Assembly: GCF_009911795.1 (NCBI RefSeq)
Contig: NZ_CP047898.1
Span: forward strand, 2,542,001-2,606,000
Length of the DNA stretch: 64,000 bases
Direction of reading: 5' to 3'
Source: Pseudarthrobacter psychrotolerans
GTDB lineage: Bacteria; Actinomycetota; Actinomycetes; Actinomycetales; Micrococcaceae
Under the pieces are notes generated by a model. That model did not search any database. It was given only the letters and a program-made list of their open reading frames with translations, and had not been told where the DNA came from. Each line of letters starts with the position of its first letter. Within the stretch, counting starts at the first letter, position 1. Shown here piece by piece: positions 42,128 to 51,630 of this stretch. The translations under genes and the position numbers were made by a program.

Positions 42128-42806
42128 TTCCTCAGGAGCCCCCAACCGCCCCGCCCACAACGCACCCGTACTGGTGATCGGTCTGGGCCGCTTCGGTTCG
42201 TCCACCGCCGAGCAACTCGTGAAACAGGGGCGCGAGGTGCTGGCGATCGAACGCGACCGGAACCTGGTCCAGAAGTGGGCGCCGCTCCTCACCCACGTGG
42301 TGGAGGCCGACGCGACCAACATCGATGCGCTGCGTCAACTCGGCGCTCAGGAGTTCAGCTCCGCCGTTTGCGGCGTGGGCACCTCGATCGAGTCCTCCGT
42401 GCTGATCACCGTGAACCTGGTGGACCTGGGCATCGAGCACCTCTGGGTCAAGGCCATCACGCCGTCGCACGGCAAGATCCTCACCCGGATCGGCGCGAAC
42501 CACGTGATCTATCCCGAGGCCGACGCCGGAGTCCGCGCCGCGCACCTGGTCTCCGGCCGCATGCTCGACTTCATTGAGTTCGACGACGATTTCGCCATCG
42601 TGAAAATGTATCCGCCGCGCGAGACCGTGGGCTTCACACTGGATGAGTCCAAGGTGCGCTCCAAGTACGGCGTGACGATTGTGGGCGTGAAGTCGCCCGG
42701 CGAGGACTTCACCTACGCCCGCCCTGAAACCAAGGTGTCCGCCCGCGACATGCTGATCGTGTCCGGGCACGTGGACCTGCTGGAACGGTTCGCTGCGCGG
42801 CCTTAA
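42120..42806 (+). CDS. TrkA/KtrA family potassium channel regulatory (RCK) subunit
   Basis: A 228-residue cytoplasmic NAD(H)/ATP-binding regulator. The Rossmann motif is VLVIGLGRFGSSTAEQL, with the following acidic VEADATN. The C-terminal TrkA-C domain (RETVGFTLDESKVRSKYGVT) is present. The start is the TTG at 42120, overlapping the TrkH stop by eight bases, with GAGAGG seven bases before it; no ATG is available nearby. It gates the TrkH-like pore in response to nucleotides. Confidence 0.92.
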   Translation: MANSSGAPNRPAHNAPVLVIGLGRFGSSTAEQLVKQGREVLAIERDRNLVQKWAPLLTHVVEADATNIDALRQLGAQEFSSAVCGVGTSIESSVLITVNLVDLGIEHLWVKAITPSHGKILTRIGANHVIYPEADAGVRAAHLVSGRMLDFIEFDDDFAIVKMYPPRETVGFTLDESKVRSKYGVTIVGVKSPGEDFTYARPETKVSARDMLIVSGHVDLLERFAARP

Positions 42807-42870
42807 TGCGGTGGGCCCACGCCCGCCGGGTTCCCTGGCCGAGCTTGCGAGGTTAGGGAGCGGGTGGGGA

Positions 42871-43704
42871 CTAGCCGAGCTGCCGTGTGATCTCTGCGGA
42901 GCGGTCCGCGGCGGCACGGGCGCCTGCGGCGATGATGGCCGGAATGCCGCGGTCGTCGAAGGTGGCGATGGCGCGTTCGGTGGTGCCGTTAGGGCTGGTC
43001 ACTCCCTTGCGCAGGGCCGAGGGATCGGCGCCCGGTTCGGCCAGCATAAACCCCGCACCGGCTACTGTCTCCCGGGCCAGGAGAAGCGACAACTCGGGAT
43101 CCAGGCCCAGTTCGACGCCCGCCGCTGCCATGGCCTCGGCCAGGTAGAACGCGTAGGCAGGACCCGAGCCGCTGATGGCCGACAACGCGTCCACCTGCTC
43201 CTCCGGCACCTCCACCACGGTGCCCGCGGCCCGCAGGATGTCCTTCACGGTCTGGAGCTGTTCCGGTGTGCAGTTGGTTCCGGGTGAGACGGAGACGACG
43301 CCGCGGCCCAGCTTGGCAGGGGTGTTCGGCATGGTGCGGATGACCGGCTGTCCGGGAGGCAGGGCAGCTTCCAGTTGTGCCAGCGATACGGCTGCGGCGA
43401 CGCTGACTACGATGGCGTTCGGAGACAGGGAGCCGCTGATTTCGCGGGCCAGGTCCACGATGCCCACGGGCTTTACGCCAAGGATTACGACGGCGGATCC
43501 CTTGGCTGCGTCCTTGTTGTTGTCCGGTTCTTCTTCGCCGGCGACGGCCGTAATGCCGTGGTGGCGCAACGCCAGCTCCTCGGCGCGTTCGGCACGCCTG
43601 ACCGTTGCTATGACGTCGGCGGGGTCGGTCCCGGCGGCCAGGAGGCCGGAGAGGATGGCTTCGTTCATGGATCCACAGCCGAGGAAGGCGATTCGGTTAC
43701 TCAT
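42871..43704 (-). CDS. proC: Pyrroline-5-carboxylate reductase
   Basis: A 277-residue NADPH-dependent enzyme that reduces pyrroline-5-carboxylate to proline, the last step of proline synthesis. The cofactor motif is IAFLGCGSMNEAILSGLL, the hallmark VIRTMPNTPAKLGRG is present, and the C-terminal domain has the conserved SAISGSGPAYAFYLAEAM. The ATG at 43704 is preceded by GGAACC. Normal family length, single gene. Confidence 0.95.
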   Translation of the reverse strand: MSNRIAFLGCGSMNEAILSGLLAAGTDPADVIATVRRAERAEELALRHHGITAVAGEEEPDNNKDAAKGSAVVILGVKPVGIVDLAREISGSLSPNAIVVSVAAAVSLAQLEAALPPGQPVIRTMPNTPAKLGRGVVSVSPGTNCTPEQLQTVKDILRAAGTVVEVPEEQVDALSAISGSGPAYAFYLAEAMAAAGVELGLDPELSLLLARETVAGAGFMLAEPGADPSALRKGVTSPNGTTERAIATFDDRGIPAIIAAGARAAADRSAEITRQLG

Positions 43705-43994
43705 GGTTCCATCATTGCAGTTCGGGTGGGCGGCTGCAGAAATGGAACGAATCGGAAAAGCGGGAACCCGCCGAAACCGATTCACAGCGGGCTCCCATGT
43801 TCGCTGCAGCTTGCACACAACTTCGCCGCCTAACGTAGTTATTACCTCATTGAGGGTGCGAGTGATGCGGCAAGCATGGGGATGTTTGCCCGAGGCGCCG
43901 GTGGTCTGCAACAGGTTTTCCCCCATTTTCCTGTTGCGGACGCCGGCGCTTTCGCGTTAACGCAGCTTTCAGGCAGGCCCCAGGCAGACAGCCC
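43705..43994. other. Intergenic region with an 8-bp hairpin
   Basis: GCAACAGG (43908-43915) and CCTGTTGC (43930-43937) form a perfect stem around a T/C-rich loop of 14 bases. It lies 58 bases beyond the ppx stop and could serve as the ppx terminator. No coding frame or tRNA is visible in the rest. Confidence 0.45.
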
Positions 43995-44999
43995 TCAGGC
44001 GGGTGTGGCCTCGATCGCCGGACATGCCCGGGCGGGCTCTACGATATGCGGGGCCGGATCCAGCGGACCGGCGAAGACCAGCTGGTCGAGCCGGCGCAGG
44101 ATCAGCCCTTCACGCAGCGCCCAGGGGCAGATCCTGACCTTCTTGAACTTGAACATTTCCAAAGCGGCCTCAGCAACCAGGGCTCCGGCGAGCAGCTGGT
44201 GCGCTCGGGCCTCTGACACGCCCGGCAGAAAGAGCCGGTCCTCGGACTTCATGGCTGAAATGCGCTGCGCCCAGACGCCCAGATCCGTGGCGTTAAGGGT
44301 GCGCTTCACGTAGGGGCCTGCGCCGCTCGGGGCTGCCCCGGCGACCCTGGCGAGCGAACGGAAGGTCTTGGAGGTGCCGGCCACAACATTGGCGCGGCCC
44401 AGGCCGTCGAACTGCCTCACCGCGGGGGCGAGCGTGGCCCGGATGTAGCGGCGCAGCTCCTTGACGCTCTTGGCCGAAGGCGGGTCCTCAGCCAGCCAGT
44501 CGCGGGTGAGGCGGCTGGCGCCCAGCGGCACCGAGGTGGCCACCTCGGGCAGCTCATCCTGGCCAAAGGCCATTTCGAAGGAGCCGCCGCCGATGTCCAG
44601 GTTAAGGATGGGTCCGGCACCCCAGCCGTACCAGCGGCGGACGGCGAAGAACGTCATGGACGCTTCTTCGCTGCCGGTCAGCTCCTGCAGGGTGACAGTG
44701 GTTTCGTGTTTGACCCTGGCCAGCACCGCAGGGCCGTTGGTGGCTTCGCGGATGGCCGACGTACAGAAAGCCAGCAGGTCGTCCGCCTTGTGCCTGGCCG
44801 CAAACTCCCAGGCTTCAAGGACGAATTCGGTGAGCTCGTGCTGGCCAGCGTCCGTGATATTACCGTCAGCGTCCAGGTACTGGACCAGGGATAACGGCCG
44901 TTTGTGCGACGCGAAAGGCACTGGACGCGCGCCAGGGTGGGCATCCACCAGGAGAAGGTGGACAGTGTTTGACCCGATATCGAGAACGCCTAGCCGCAT
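43995..44999 (-). CDS. ppx: Ppx/GppA family phosphatase (exopolyphosphatase-like)
   Basis: A 334-residue ASKHA-fold phosphatase. It starts with the phosphate-1 motif MRLGVLDIGSNTVHLLLVDA, has the second at ILNLDIGGGSFEMAFG and the catalytic Glu region CTSAIREATNG. It hydrolyses polyphosphate or pppGpp. The protein is of the short actinobacterial type, lacking the C-terminal helical domain of the E. coli enzyme. It is followed by proC on the same strand, as in several actinobacteria. Confidence 0.92.
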   Translation of the reverse strand: MRLGVLDIGSNTVHLLLVDAHPGARPVPFASHKRPLSLVQYLDADGNITDAGQHELTEFVLEAWEFAARHKADDLLAFCTSAIREATNGPAVLARVKHETTVTLQELTGSEEASMTFFAVRRWYGWGAGPILNLDIGGGSFEMAFGQDELPEVATSVPLGASRLTRDWLAEDPPSAKSVKELRRYIRATLAPAVRQFDGLGRANVVAGTSKTFRSLARVAGAAPSGAGPYVKRTLNATDLGVWAQRISAMKSEDRLFLPGVSEARAHQLLAGALVAEAALEMFKFKKVRICPWALREGLILRRLDQLVFAGPLDPAPHIVEPARACPAIEATPA

Positions 45000-45051
45000 C
45001 CTGCCATTATTGCCCCGCCCGGGCCCTCACTCACAACCTGCGCGGAAAATG

Positions 45052-45504
45052 TCAGTTTGCGGAGGCGTCCCCGGGTGCACCGTCCGGAAGCTCATCGGCG
45101 CGCTTGAAGTCGCGCTTGATGTTGGCGACGCCCTCCGGGTTGATCTCGAAACCGTACGCGGCGCCGGGGTTGATCACCATGCCCAGTTCCTCGCCAATGT
45201 TGGCGATGATGGCTGCCCCCTGGGTCCCCAGGACGTTCGGGGCCGCCTCAAGGTACTGCTCATCAACCCTGCTGGGGTGCGAGAACACCGCAAGGACGGG
45301 CTCGCCGTCGGCGTTCGCCAGTACCAGCGGCTCCACCTGGGAATCCTCCCCCTCGATCCCGTCGGTGCTGATGACGTAGACCTCGCTGTTGAGGAAGGTC
45401 AGGATGACATCCACCGGGCTGCCCTCCGGCTGGCCGCCCAGGGCGAGCTTCTCTTCGAGGTCATTAAGCGGCGTGAGATCGGCGGTGCCGGGCTGTTCAG
45501 TCAT
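45052..45504 (-). CDS. SseB family protein
   Basis: A 150-residue acidic cytoplasmic protein with the SseB N-terminal domain (LTFLNSEVYVISTDGIEGED, EPVLAVFSHPSRVDEQYLEA, GMVINPGAAYGFEINPEGV). The function is unproven; the family includes enhancers of serine sensitivity and type III secretion regulators. It lies between topA and ppx on the same strand. The ATG at 45504 has a weak ribosome binding site. Confidence 0.88.
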   Translation of the reverse strand: MTEQPGTADLTPLNDLEEKLALGGQPEGSPVDVILTFLNSEVYVISTDGIEGEDSQVEPLVLANADGEPVLAVFSHPSRVDEQYLEAAPNVLGTQGAAIIANIGEELGMVINPGAAYGFEINPEGVANIKRDFKRADELPDGAPGDASAN

Positions 45505-45551
45505 GTATCTACTCGACCACGTTGAAGAGCCCGGCGCAATTCCGGCCGTAC

Positions 45552-48281
45552 TTACTTCTTGGCCGGAGCCTTCTTCTTGACCGGGGCCTTGCGGGCCGTT
45601 GTGGTGCGTTTGACCGGACCCTTGGCCCGCTTCTCGGCGAGGAGTTCGACGGCCTGTTCCCGGGTCAGTTCCTCCAGGGACGTGGACCTCGGGACGGTGA
45701 TGTTGGTGATGCCGTCGGTGATGTACGGGCCGAAGCGGCCTTCCTTCACCACGATGTTCTTCTCGGAAACGGGGTCCGGTCCAAACTCGGCCAGCGGCGC
45801 CACCGCGGCACGGGCGCCGCGCTGCTTGGGCTGGGAGTAGATCTCCAGGGCCTGCTCCAGCGTGATGGTGAAGATTTCCTCTTCGGTGCCGATGGAGCGG
45901 GAATCCGTGCCCTTCTTCAGGTACGGACCGAAGCGGCCGTTCTGCACCGTGATGAGGTTGCCTTCGGCGTCCTCGCCCAGGGCGCGGGGCAGGCTCATCA
46001 GCTGCAGCGCTTCGTCCAGGGTCACGGAATCCACGGTCATGGACGCGAACAGCGAACCGGTGCGCGGCTTGGCCTTGACGGGCTTCTTCGGCGGCTTCGG
46101 CTTGCCGTTCTTGTAGTACTCAACGGGCTGGTTGGCCAGCTGCTCCTCGGTCATCTCCGGGATGACCTCGGTGACGTAGGCGCCGTAACGGCCGTTTTTG
46201 GCGACAACGCTGTGCCCGGTGTGCGGGTCGTCGCCCAGGACACGTTCTTCCGGTGCCGCGGTCTCCATGAGTTCGATGGCCTTCGCGGCCGTCAGCTCAT
46301 CCGGCGCCAGGTCTTCGGGGACGTTGGCGCGGGAGTTCTCCACGATTTCGCCGGTCTTGGCGTCCACCGTGGCGGCAGAGCTTTCCAGGTACGGGCCGAA
46401 TTTGCCCACCCGCAGCGTGATCTCATCCGTGATGGGGATGGAGTTGATCTCGCGGGCATCGATCTCGCCCAGGTTGTTCACGATGCTGAGCAGGCCCGGA
46501 TCGGAGTCTTCGCCGTAATAGAAGTGCTTGAGCCAGGCGGACCCAACGGCCTGGCCGTTGGCGATCTTGTCCAGGTCGCCTTCCATGTCCGCCGTGAACT
46601 CGTAGTCCACGTAGTCCGTGAAGTGCTGCTCGAGCAGGCGGATCACGGAGAACGCGATCCAGCTGGGCACCAGGGCGGAACCCTGCTTCCGGACGTAGCC
46701 GCGGTCCTGGATGGTGGAGATGGTGGAGGCGTAGGTCGACGGGCGGCCGATGCCCTTCTTCTCCAGCTCGGCGGTCAGCGATGCTTCGGTGAAGCGCGGC
46801 GGCGGCGAGGTCTCGTGGCCCACAGCCACAATGTCCGACGCCGTGAGGGCATCGTCCTTGGCCACGTTCGGCAGCCGGCGGGCTTCGTCGGAGTCGTCGT
46901 CCCCGCGGCTTTCGTCCTTGCCTTCTTCATAGGCGGCCAGGAAGCCCGGGAAGGTGATGACGGTTCCGGACGCGGAGAATTCCGCGTCCCGGCCATCGGT
47001 AGCCACGGCACCCAGACGGATGGTCGCCGTCGAACCCTTGGCGTCACCCATCTGGGAGGCGACCGTGCGCTTCCAGATCAGCTCGTACAGGCGGAACTCG
47101 TCGCCGGAGAGCTGCTTGGCTACCTGTGCCGGGGTGCGGAACGAGTCACCGGCGGGGCGGATGGCCTCGTGGGCTTCCTGCGCGTTCGCGGCCTTGCTCG
47201 TGTACACGCGGGGCGACGCCGGAATGTATTCCGGGCCGTACAGCTCGGAGGCCTGGCGGCGGGCGGCCGTGACGGCTTCGTCGCTCAGCGCCGAGGAGTC
47301 GGTACGCATATAGGTGATGTAGCCGTTTTCGTACAGCCGCTGGGCCACCTGCATGGTGCTCTTGGAGGTAAACCGGAGCTTGCGGCCGGCCTCCTGCTGC
47401 AGCGTGGAGGTGGTGAACGGCGCTGCGGGACGGCGGGTGTACGGCTTGGTGTCCACGGACCGGACGCGGAAGTCCGCATCCTGGAGTCCTGCGGCCAGCG
47501 ACGTGGCGAGTTCCTCGTTGAGGTGCGCCGCGTTGCGCGAGGTGAGGACGCCGTCGTCGTTAAAGTCCCGGCCCGAAGCGACCTTGGCGCCGTCAACAGA
47601 CGCGAGCTTCGCCTTGAACGAAGCGGAACCGGCACCGAACTGGCCCGTGAGGTCCCAATAGGAGGCGGCTTTGAAGGCCATGCGTTCGCGTTCACGGTCC
47701 ACCACCATGCGGGTGACCACGGACTGCACGCGGCCGGCGGACAGGCCGCGGGCCACCTTGCGCCACAGCACGGGGGAAATCTCGTAACCGTAGAGGCGGT
47801 CCAGGACGCGGCGGGTTTCCTGCGCGTCCACCAGGGCCGTATCAACATCGCGCAGGTTGTCCATGGCGCGGTGGATGGCTTCCTTGGTGATTTCGCCGAA
47901 CGTCATCCGGTAGACCGGAACCTTGGGCTTGAGCACTTCCAGCAGGTGCCACGCGATGGCCTCGCCCTCGCGGTCCCCATCGGTTGCGAGATAGAGGGCG
48001 TCGGCATCCTTGAGCGCGGCCTTCAGCTCGGTGACCTTTTTCCGTTTGTCCGCGGACACCACGTAATAGGGTTTGAAGTCGTTTTCGATGTCGACGGCGA
48101 ACTTGCCCACCGAGGTTTTCTTCAGTTCTGCAGGGAGCTCAGACGGCTGCGGCAGGTCGCGGATGTGACCAATGGAGGCCTCTACGATGAAGCCCTCGCC
48201 GAGGTACTTGGCGATGGTCTTGCTCTTGGCCGGAGACTCCACAATCACGAGTTTCTTGCCTGTTTTGGCCTTGCTTGGCAC
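45552..48281 (-). CDS. topA: DNA topoisomerase I
   Basis: A 909-residue type IA topoisomerase, the usual actinobacterial length. The Toprim domain is at the start (KKLVIVESPAKSKTIAKYLG, ATDGDREGEAIAWHLLEVL), and the catalytic Tyr is in NGYITYMRTDSSALSDEAV at about residue 330. C-terminal repeats of the topo_C type (GRFGPYLKKGTDSRS, GRFGPYITDGI) replace zinc fingers, and the protein ends in a Lys/Arg-rich tail as in other actinobacterial TopA proteins. The start is the GTG at 48281 with AGGAG five bases upstream. It relaxes negative supercoils behind RNA polymerase. Confidence 0.97.
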   Translation of the reverse strand: MPSKAKTGKKLVIVESPAKSKTIAKYLGEGFIVEASIGHIRDLPQPSELPAELKKTSVGKFAVDIENDFKPYYVVSADKRKKVTELKAALKDADALYLATDGDREGEAIAWHLLEVLKPKVPVYRMTFGEITKEAIHRAMDNLRDVDTALVDAQETRRVLDRLYGYEISPVLWRKVARGLSAGRVQSVVTRMVVDRERERMAFKAASYWDLTGQFGAGSASFKAKLASVDGAKVASGRDFNDDGVLTSRNAAHLNEELATSLAAGLQDADFRVRSVDTKPYTRRPAAPFTTSTLQQEAGRKLRFTSKSTMQVAQRLYENGYITYMRTDSSALSDEAVTAARRQASELYGPEYIPASPRVYTSKAANAQEAHEAIRPAGDSFRTPAQVAKQLSGDEFRLYELIWKRTVASQMGDAKGSTATIRLGAVATDGRDAEFSASGTVITFPGFLAAYEEGKDESRGDDDSDEARRLPNVAKDDALTASDIVAVGHETSPPPRFTEASLTAELEKKGIGRPSTYASTISTIQDRGYVRKQGSALVPSWIAFSVIRLLEQHFTDYVDYEFTADMEGDLDKIANGQAVGSAWLKHFYYGEDSDPGLLSIVNNLGEIDAREINSIPITDEITLRVGKFGPYLESSAATVDAKTGEIVENSRANVPEDLAPDELTAAKAIELMETAAPEERVLGDDPHTGHSVVAKNGRYGAYVTEVIPEMTEEQLANQPVEYYKNGKPKPPKKPVKAKPRTGSLFASMTVDSVTLDEALQLMSLPRALGEDAEGNLITVQNGRFGPYLKKGTDSRSIGTEEEIFTITLEQALEIYSQPKQRGARAAVAPLAEFGPDPVSEKNIVVKEGRFGPYITDGITNITVPRSTSLEELTREQAVELLAEKRAKGPVKRTTTARKAPVKKKAPAKK

Positions 48282-48437
48282 GGTGCTCCTACAGAAAAAG
48301 GTTGCGTGGGCAGATGAGCCCATATTGGCCTAGTTCACCATATTTTGGACAATCGTGCGCATTCATGTGGAAAACCCGCCGACTCATCAGGCACGTCCGG
48401 GACCCCGTCTTGGGGTGTTCCGGAGCCCGCCGAACCA

Positions 48438-50192
48438 CTATTCAGCAGGCTCGGAAGGAACCAGGAAACCGTCGCTGACCAGGTTCGCGACGTCGCCGAG
48501 CAGCCTTGTCCGGAACGCGCCGGCGTCGAACCCGTCCTCGCCGGCGAGGCTACCGCCGAGCAGCGCCGCGAGGGCGCCAATGATCTGACCGACGGAAAGG
48601 TCGCCGTCGCAGGCGGAGACAAATCCAGCGAGTTGGGTGCTGAGCAGATTGGTCCGGCGCAGGCCCGCACCCTGGCGCAGCAGGATCACGCCGGGGTGCT
48701 CGGCGCCGGGGCGCTGATGGCGTTCCTCGGTGACGTCGTCCGCGACGAGCAGGTGCGCGTCCGCCAGGCTGTTGGCGGCCAGCCAGTCGGAACGCTCGAC
48801 GGCGGCGCCCAGGTGGGGCCCGATGGGCTGCTCAATGGGGTACGTGATTTCCTCGAAACGGCTGATGGAGGCGGTGCCGCGCCCCGCGTCCGGTCCGGCA
48901 ACCTGTCCTGTGACCGGCGGCCGGCGCAGCCAGATCATCCCGAAACCGATCCCTGCCACGTTCCGCGACGCGAAGTCCGCCAGGTAGGCGGCGTAGGCGT
49001 CCCGGTAATGCTTCCGGTCACGGGATTCCGACGCGTCCTGCAGCCACGTTTCGGCGTACTGTTCGGGGCCCACCTGCTCGCGCTGGATGAACCAGGCATC
49101 CGAGCCGGGACCGATCCAGCTTTTGGGCCGCTCGTGCCACTCGGTCCCGGCGGGAATTTCCCAGTTGCCCAGCAACTGCGCGGTGCCGCCGGGGGCCAGG
49201 GCACCGGGAAGTGCGGCCACGAGCGAGGACACAATGTCATCGCCGGGCAGGCCGCCGTCGCGGTAGGTGAACTGCCCGGACGCGTGCTCGCCCAGGGTCC
49301 GGGGCGTGATGACAAACGGCGGGTTGGACACCACCAGCTCGAATTCCTCCCCGGCCACGGGCTCCAGGAGCGACCCCAGCCTCAGGCTGACCCGGTCCTC
49401 CAGCCTGTCCGGGTCCAGGTGCAGGGCCTCGGCATTCAGGAGCAGGTTGAAACGGGTGAAGGCCAGCGCCCGCGCCGAGATGTCCGTTGCCGTCACGTGT
49501 TCGGCATGGTGCAGGAGGTGGAAGGACTGGATGCCGCAGCCCGTTCCCAGGTCCAGGGCCTTGGCCACGTGGCGGCGGACGGTGGTCTGCACCAGCGTGG
49601 TGGACGCCTGCCCGATCCCGAGCACGTGATCGTGCCGCAGGACGCCGGCCTGCTGGTGCGCGGCGAGGTCGCTGGCAACCCAGAGCTCGGCGCCGCCGCT
49701 GCTGACTGTATCTTCCCCTTCGGTCCCCTCCCAGCCGTACGGCCGCAGATCCGCTTTTGCCTGCATCAGGTCCTGCGCCGACTGGTCAGGGCCGGGCAGA
49801 TCAGCGCCGGGCACGGGCTCAAGCAGCCCCAGCTCGACCAGGCCGGCGGCCCGGATCCCCGGCAGGGCGGCGTCGAGCGCTTCCCGCTTTTGCGGTTCCG
49901 CCAGGAGCCAGAGGCCTACGACGGCGGCGAGCGCCGCCGTCGTACTCTCACCGTTCGCCGTGCCACCCTTCGCCGCATCATTCTGAAGGGCATTTTCGGT
50001 GGCGAGCAGCGCCGGGATGAGCTGGTCCCGGTTCAGCGCACGGTAAGCCGACTCGCCCAGGAGCGTGGCCACGCCGTCGAGCGTGTACTCCACCCGGCGC
50101 AGGTCCGCGGCGAGCGCCGTCAGCAGCCCGGGGAGGTCGCTGCGCGGGGCATCGGGGGTGTTGCCGGCCAGGAAAAGCGTGGAATCAGTCAC
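48438..50192 (-). CDS. N5/N6-type class I SAM-dependent methyltransferase with DUF7059/DUF7782-like flanks
   Basis: A 584-residue protein with three parts. An N-terminal helical region (residues 1-150) precedes a central methyltransferase core with the SAM motif ALDLGTGCGIQSFHLLHH and the catalytic ELVVSNPPFVITPRTLG of the HemK/RsmC type. A C-terminal winged-helix-like region (DGDLSVGQIIGALAALLG) follows. NPPF-type enzymes methylate Gln, Asn or nucleobase amino groups. It is widespread beside topA in actinobacteria, but its target is unknown. The start is the GTG at 50192 and the stop is 157 bp before the topA start. Confidence 0.88.
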   Translation of the reverse strand: MTDSTLFLAGNTPDAPRSDLPGLLTALAADLRRVEYTLDGVATLLGESAYRALNRDQLIPALLATENALQNDAAKGGTANGESTTAALAAVVGLWLLAEPQKREALDAALPGIRAAGLVELGLLEPVPGADLPGPDQSAQDLMQAKADLRPYGWEGTEGEDTVSSGGAELWVASDLAAHQQAGVLRHDHVLGIGQASTTLVQTTVRRHVAKALDLGTGCGIQSFHLLHHAEHVTATDISARALAFTRFNLLLNAEALHLDPDRLEDRVSLRLGSLLEPVAGEEFELVVSNPPFVITPRTLGEHASGQFTYRDGGLPGDDIVSSLVAALPGALAPGGTAQLLGNWEIPAGTEWHERPKSWIGPGSDAWFIQREQVGPEQYAETWLQDASESRDRKHYRDAYAAYLADFASRNVAGIGFGMIWLRRPPVTGQVAGPDAGRGTASISRFEEITYPIEQPIGPHLGAAVERSDWLAANSLADAHLLVADDVTEERHQRPGAEHPGVILLRQGAGLRRTNLLSTQLAGFVSACDGDLSVGQIIGALAALLGGSLAGEDGFDAGAFRTRLLGDVANLVSDGFLVPSEPAE

Positions 50193-50231
50193 CGCCCAAG
50201 TCTATTGGCGGGCCGGCTTCCTCCTGACGGT

Positions 50232-51023
50232 CTACAGGTTCTGCTCCGCGTAGATCTTCAGGGCATCCCGGACGAAGCCGGCACCCTCCACCCCGCCGTA
50301 GTTCTTGGCGAACCGGGGGTCCGCAACGTACATTTCACCGAGCCCGGCGACGTATGCCTTGACGTCACGCGTGCCTGTGTTGCCTTCGCCGTCCCGCGTG
50401 CCACGGGCGTCCGACGCCGGCGTGCCCGGGATACCTGTCAGCCATTCGACGTGCCGCCTGGCGATGCCCTGGGCCTCCGGGCTGTCCGGTGCGATACCCG
50501 ACGTGGCGGCGGCGATCCAGTCCTCGCCCAGCTGCTGCGAGCGCTGCTTCCACGCTGTCTTCTCGTCGGCGCTCATGCCCCGCCACCACGAATCCCCCTT
50601 CGCGTAGGCGTCCTTGCCCCAGCGTTCCTCCACTTCGTCCTTGTACTGCGTGTGGTCGAAACCGTTGAACATGTCTTCTGCCATGATTTCGCCGCCTCCT
50701 TTCACTGCATCGATGGTTTGTGTGACCGACGCGATCTGCCGCGCCAGCCTTTGCTGTTCCTGTTTGAGCCATTCGAGATGCCCGGTAAGCGCCTTGGCTG
50801 CGTCCGTTTCGTCGTCGAGCACCTGGCTGATCACCGGCAGGCCCAGCCCGAGCCCGCGCAGGAGCAGGATGCGCTGGAGCTGCACCAGCGCCGCCTGGTT
50901 GTAGTAGCGGTAGCCGTTGTGGCCGGTGCGGCTGGGCTTGAGCAGGCCGATGTCGTCGTAGTGGCGCAGCGTCCTGCTGGTGGTGCCTGCGATCCTGGCA
51001 ATGTCCTGGATGGACCAGTCCAT
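50232..51023 (-). CDS. MerR family regulator with TipAS antibiotic-recognition domain
   Basis: A 263-residue TipA-like protein. The MerR winged helix is at the N-terminus (IQDIARIAGTTSRTLRHYDD, HNGYRYYNQAALVQLQRILL), then a coiled-coil linker, then the TipAS domain from about residue 115 (FNGFDHTQYKDEVEERWG, DARRHVEWL-type helices; DPRFAKNYGGVEGAGFVRDA). TipAS domains capture thiopeptides and other cyclic compounds and switch MerR to activation. AAGGAGG stands before the ATG at 51023. A suitable MerR operator lies in its own promoter. Confidence 0.92.
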   Translation of the reverse strand: MDWSIQDIARIAGTTSRTLRHYDDIGLLKPSRTGHNGYRYYNQAALVQLQRILLLRGLGLGLPVISQVLDDETDAAKALTGHLEWLKQEQQRLARQIASVTQTIDAVKGGGEIMAEDMFNGFDHTQYKDEVEERWGKDAYAKGDSWWRGMSADEKTAWKQRSQQLGEDWIAAATSGIAPDSPEAQGIARRHVEWLTGIPGTPASDARGTRDGEGNTGTRDVKAYVAGLGEMYVADPRFAKNYGGVEGAGFVRDALKIYAEQNL

Positions 51024-51086
51024 GTGTTCCTCCTTCCCGGTCTGTTGGCGGGGTGGTCCGGGGTTTCTGGTCCGACTGATGCTTCA

Positions 51087-51117
51087 ACGATAAATGTTGA
51101 CGTAGCGTCAAGGTCAA
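51087..51117 (-). promoter_or_regulatory. MerR-type promoter with 19-base spacer and dyad
   Basis: On the minus strand TTGACC (51112-51117) and TATCGT (51087-51092) are separated by 19 bases, the over-long spacer that MerR proteins correct by DNA distortion. Within the spacer the dyad TTGACG-CTA-CGTCAA lies at 51097-51111. It drives the MerR-TipAS gene itself, indicating autoactivation. Confidence 0.6.
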
Positions 51118-51162
51118 GGTCCGGAATCACAGTGCGCAGATGGGGCCGGGTAAGTTGGAAGC

Positions 51163-51600
51163 ATGGTTCTGTTTCCTTCCTCAATACGGCGCGCCCTCTC
51201 CGCCTTTGCTGCAGCCGCTGTACTCCTGGGCGTCTCCGGCTGCGCGCAGCAGCTATCGGTGGAGAACTCCGATGTGCCGGCCTGGAAAGCCACGGCGATG
51301 CCGTCGGCCAGCGGCATTGTTACCGAGGATGCCGGCAAGATTCTCAACGCCCAGCCCATTGACCATACGGAGAACGTGCCGGCAGGCACTTACACGCTGA
51401 CACTCGTCTGCGACGGCGGCGGCAAGGCCTTCCTGGCGGTGCGTTCCGGCGGCAAGGAACTCGCCGACCTCGGAGCGGCCTGCTACGGCACGCGGGAGTC
51501 CGTCAAAATCACTCTCCCGGAAACCGGACCGCTGGAGCTCAGCGTCTCCAGCGTTGACGCGCCGCTGATCTACGCCTATCAGCTGGTAACCGCAGGTTAG
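51163..51600 (+). CDS. Small lipoprotein, first of three tandem related genes
   Basis: A 145-residue lipoprotein: signal peptide ALSAFAAAAVLLGVSGCAQQ with the lipobox VSGC (Cys at residue 27). The mature domain carries ENVPAGTYTLTLVCDGGGKA and a disulfide-capable second Cys (LGAACYGTRES). The VPAGTYTLTLVC strand recurs in the third gene of the series, and a similar all-beta layout in the second. No family is recognised. It would be on the outer membrane face. GGAAGC precedes the ATG at 51163, which diverges from the MerR gene. Confidence 0.7.
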   Translation: MVLFPSSIRRALSAFAAAAVLLGVSGCAQQLSVENSDVPAWKATAMPSASGIVTEDAGKILNAQPIDHTENVPAGTYTLTLVCDGGGKAFLAVRSGGKELADLGAACYGTRESVKITLPETGPLELSVSSVDAPLIYAYQLVTAG

Positions 51601-51630
51601 TTGCCGGCCACTCGCCGGTAGGCTCGGGGA

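Noticed and set aside
45522..48317. Plus-strand open frame of about 930 codons opposite topA
   Set aside because: Antisense shadow; topA is certain from catalytic motifs.
48345..51362. Very long plus-strand open frame (about 1005 codons) opposite the methyltransferase and MerR genes
   Set aside because: Arg/Gly/Pro-rich composition without domains; it is a high-GC antisense shadow of two well-recognised minus-strand genes.
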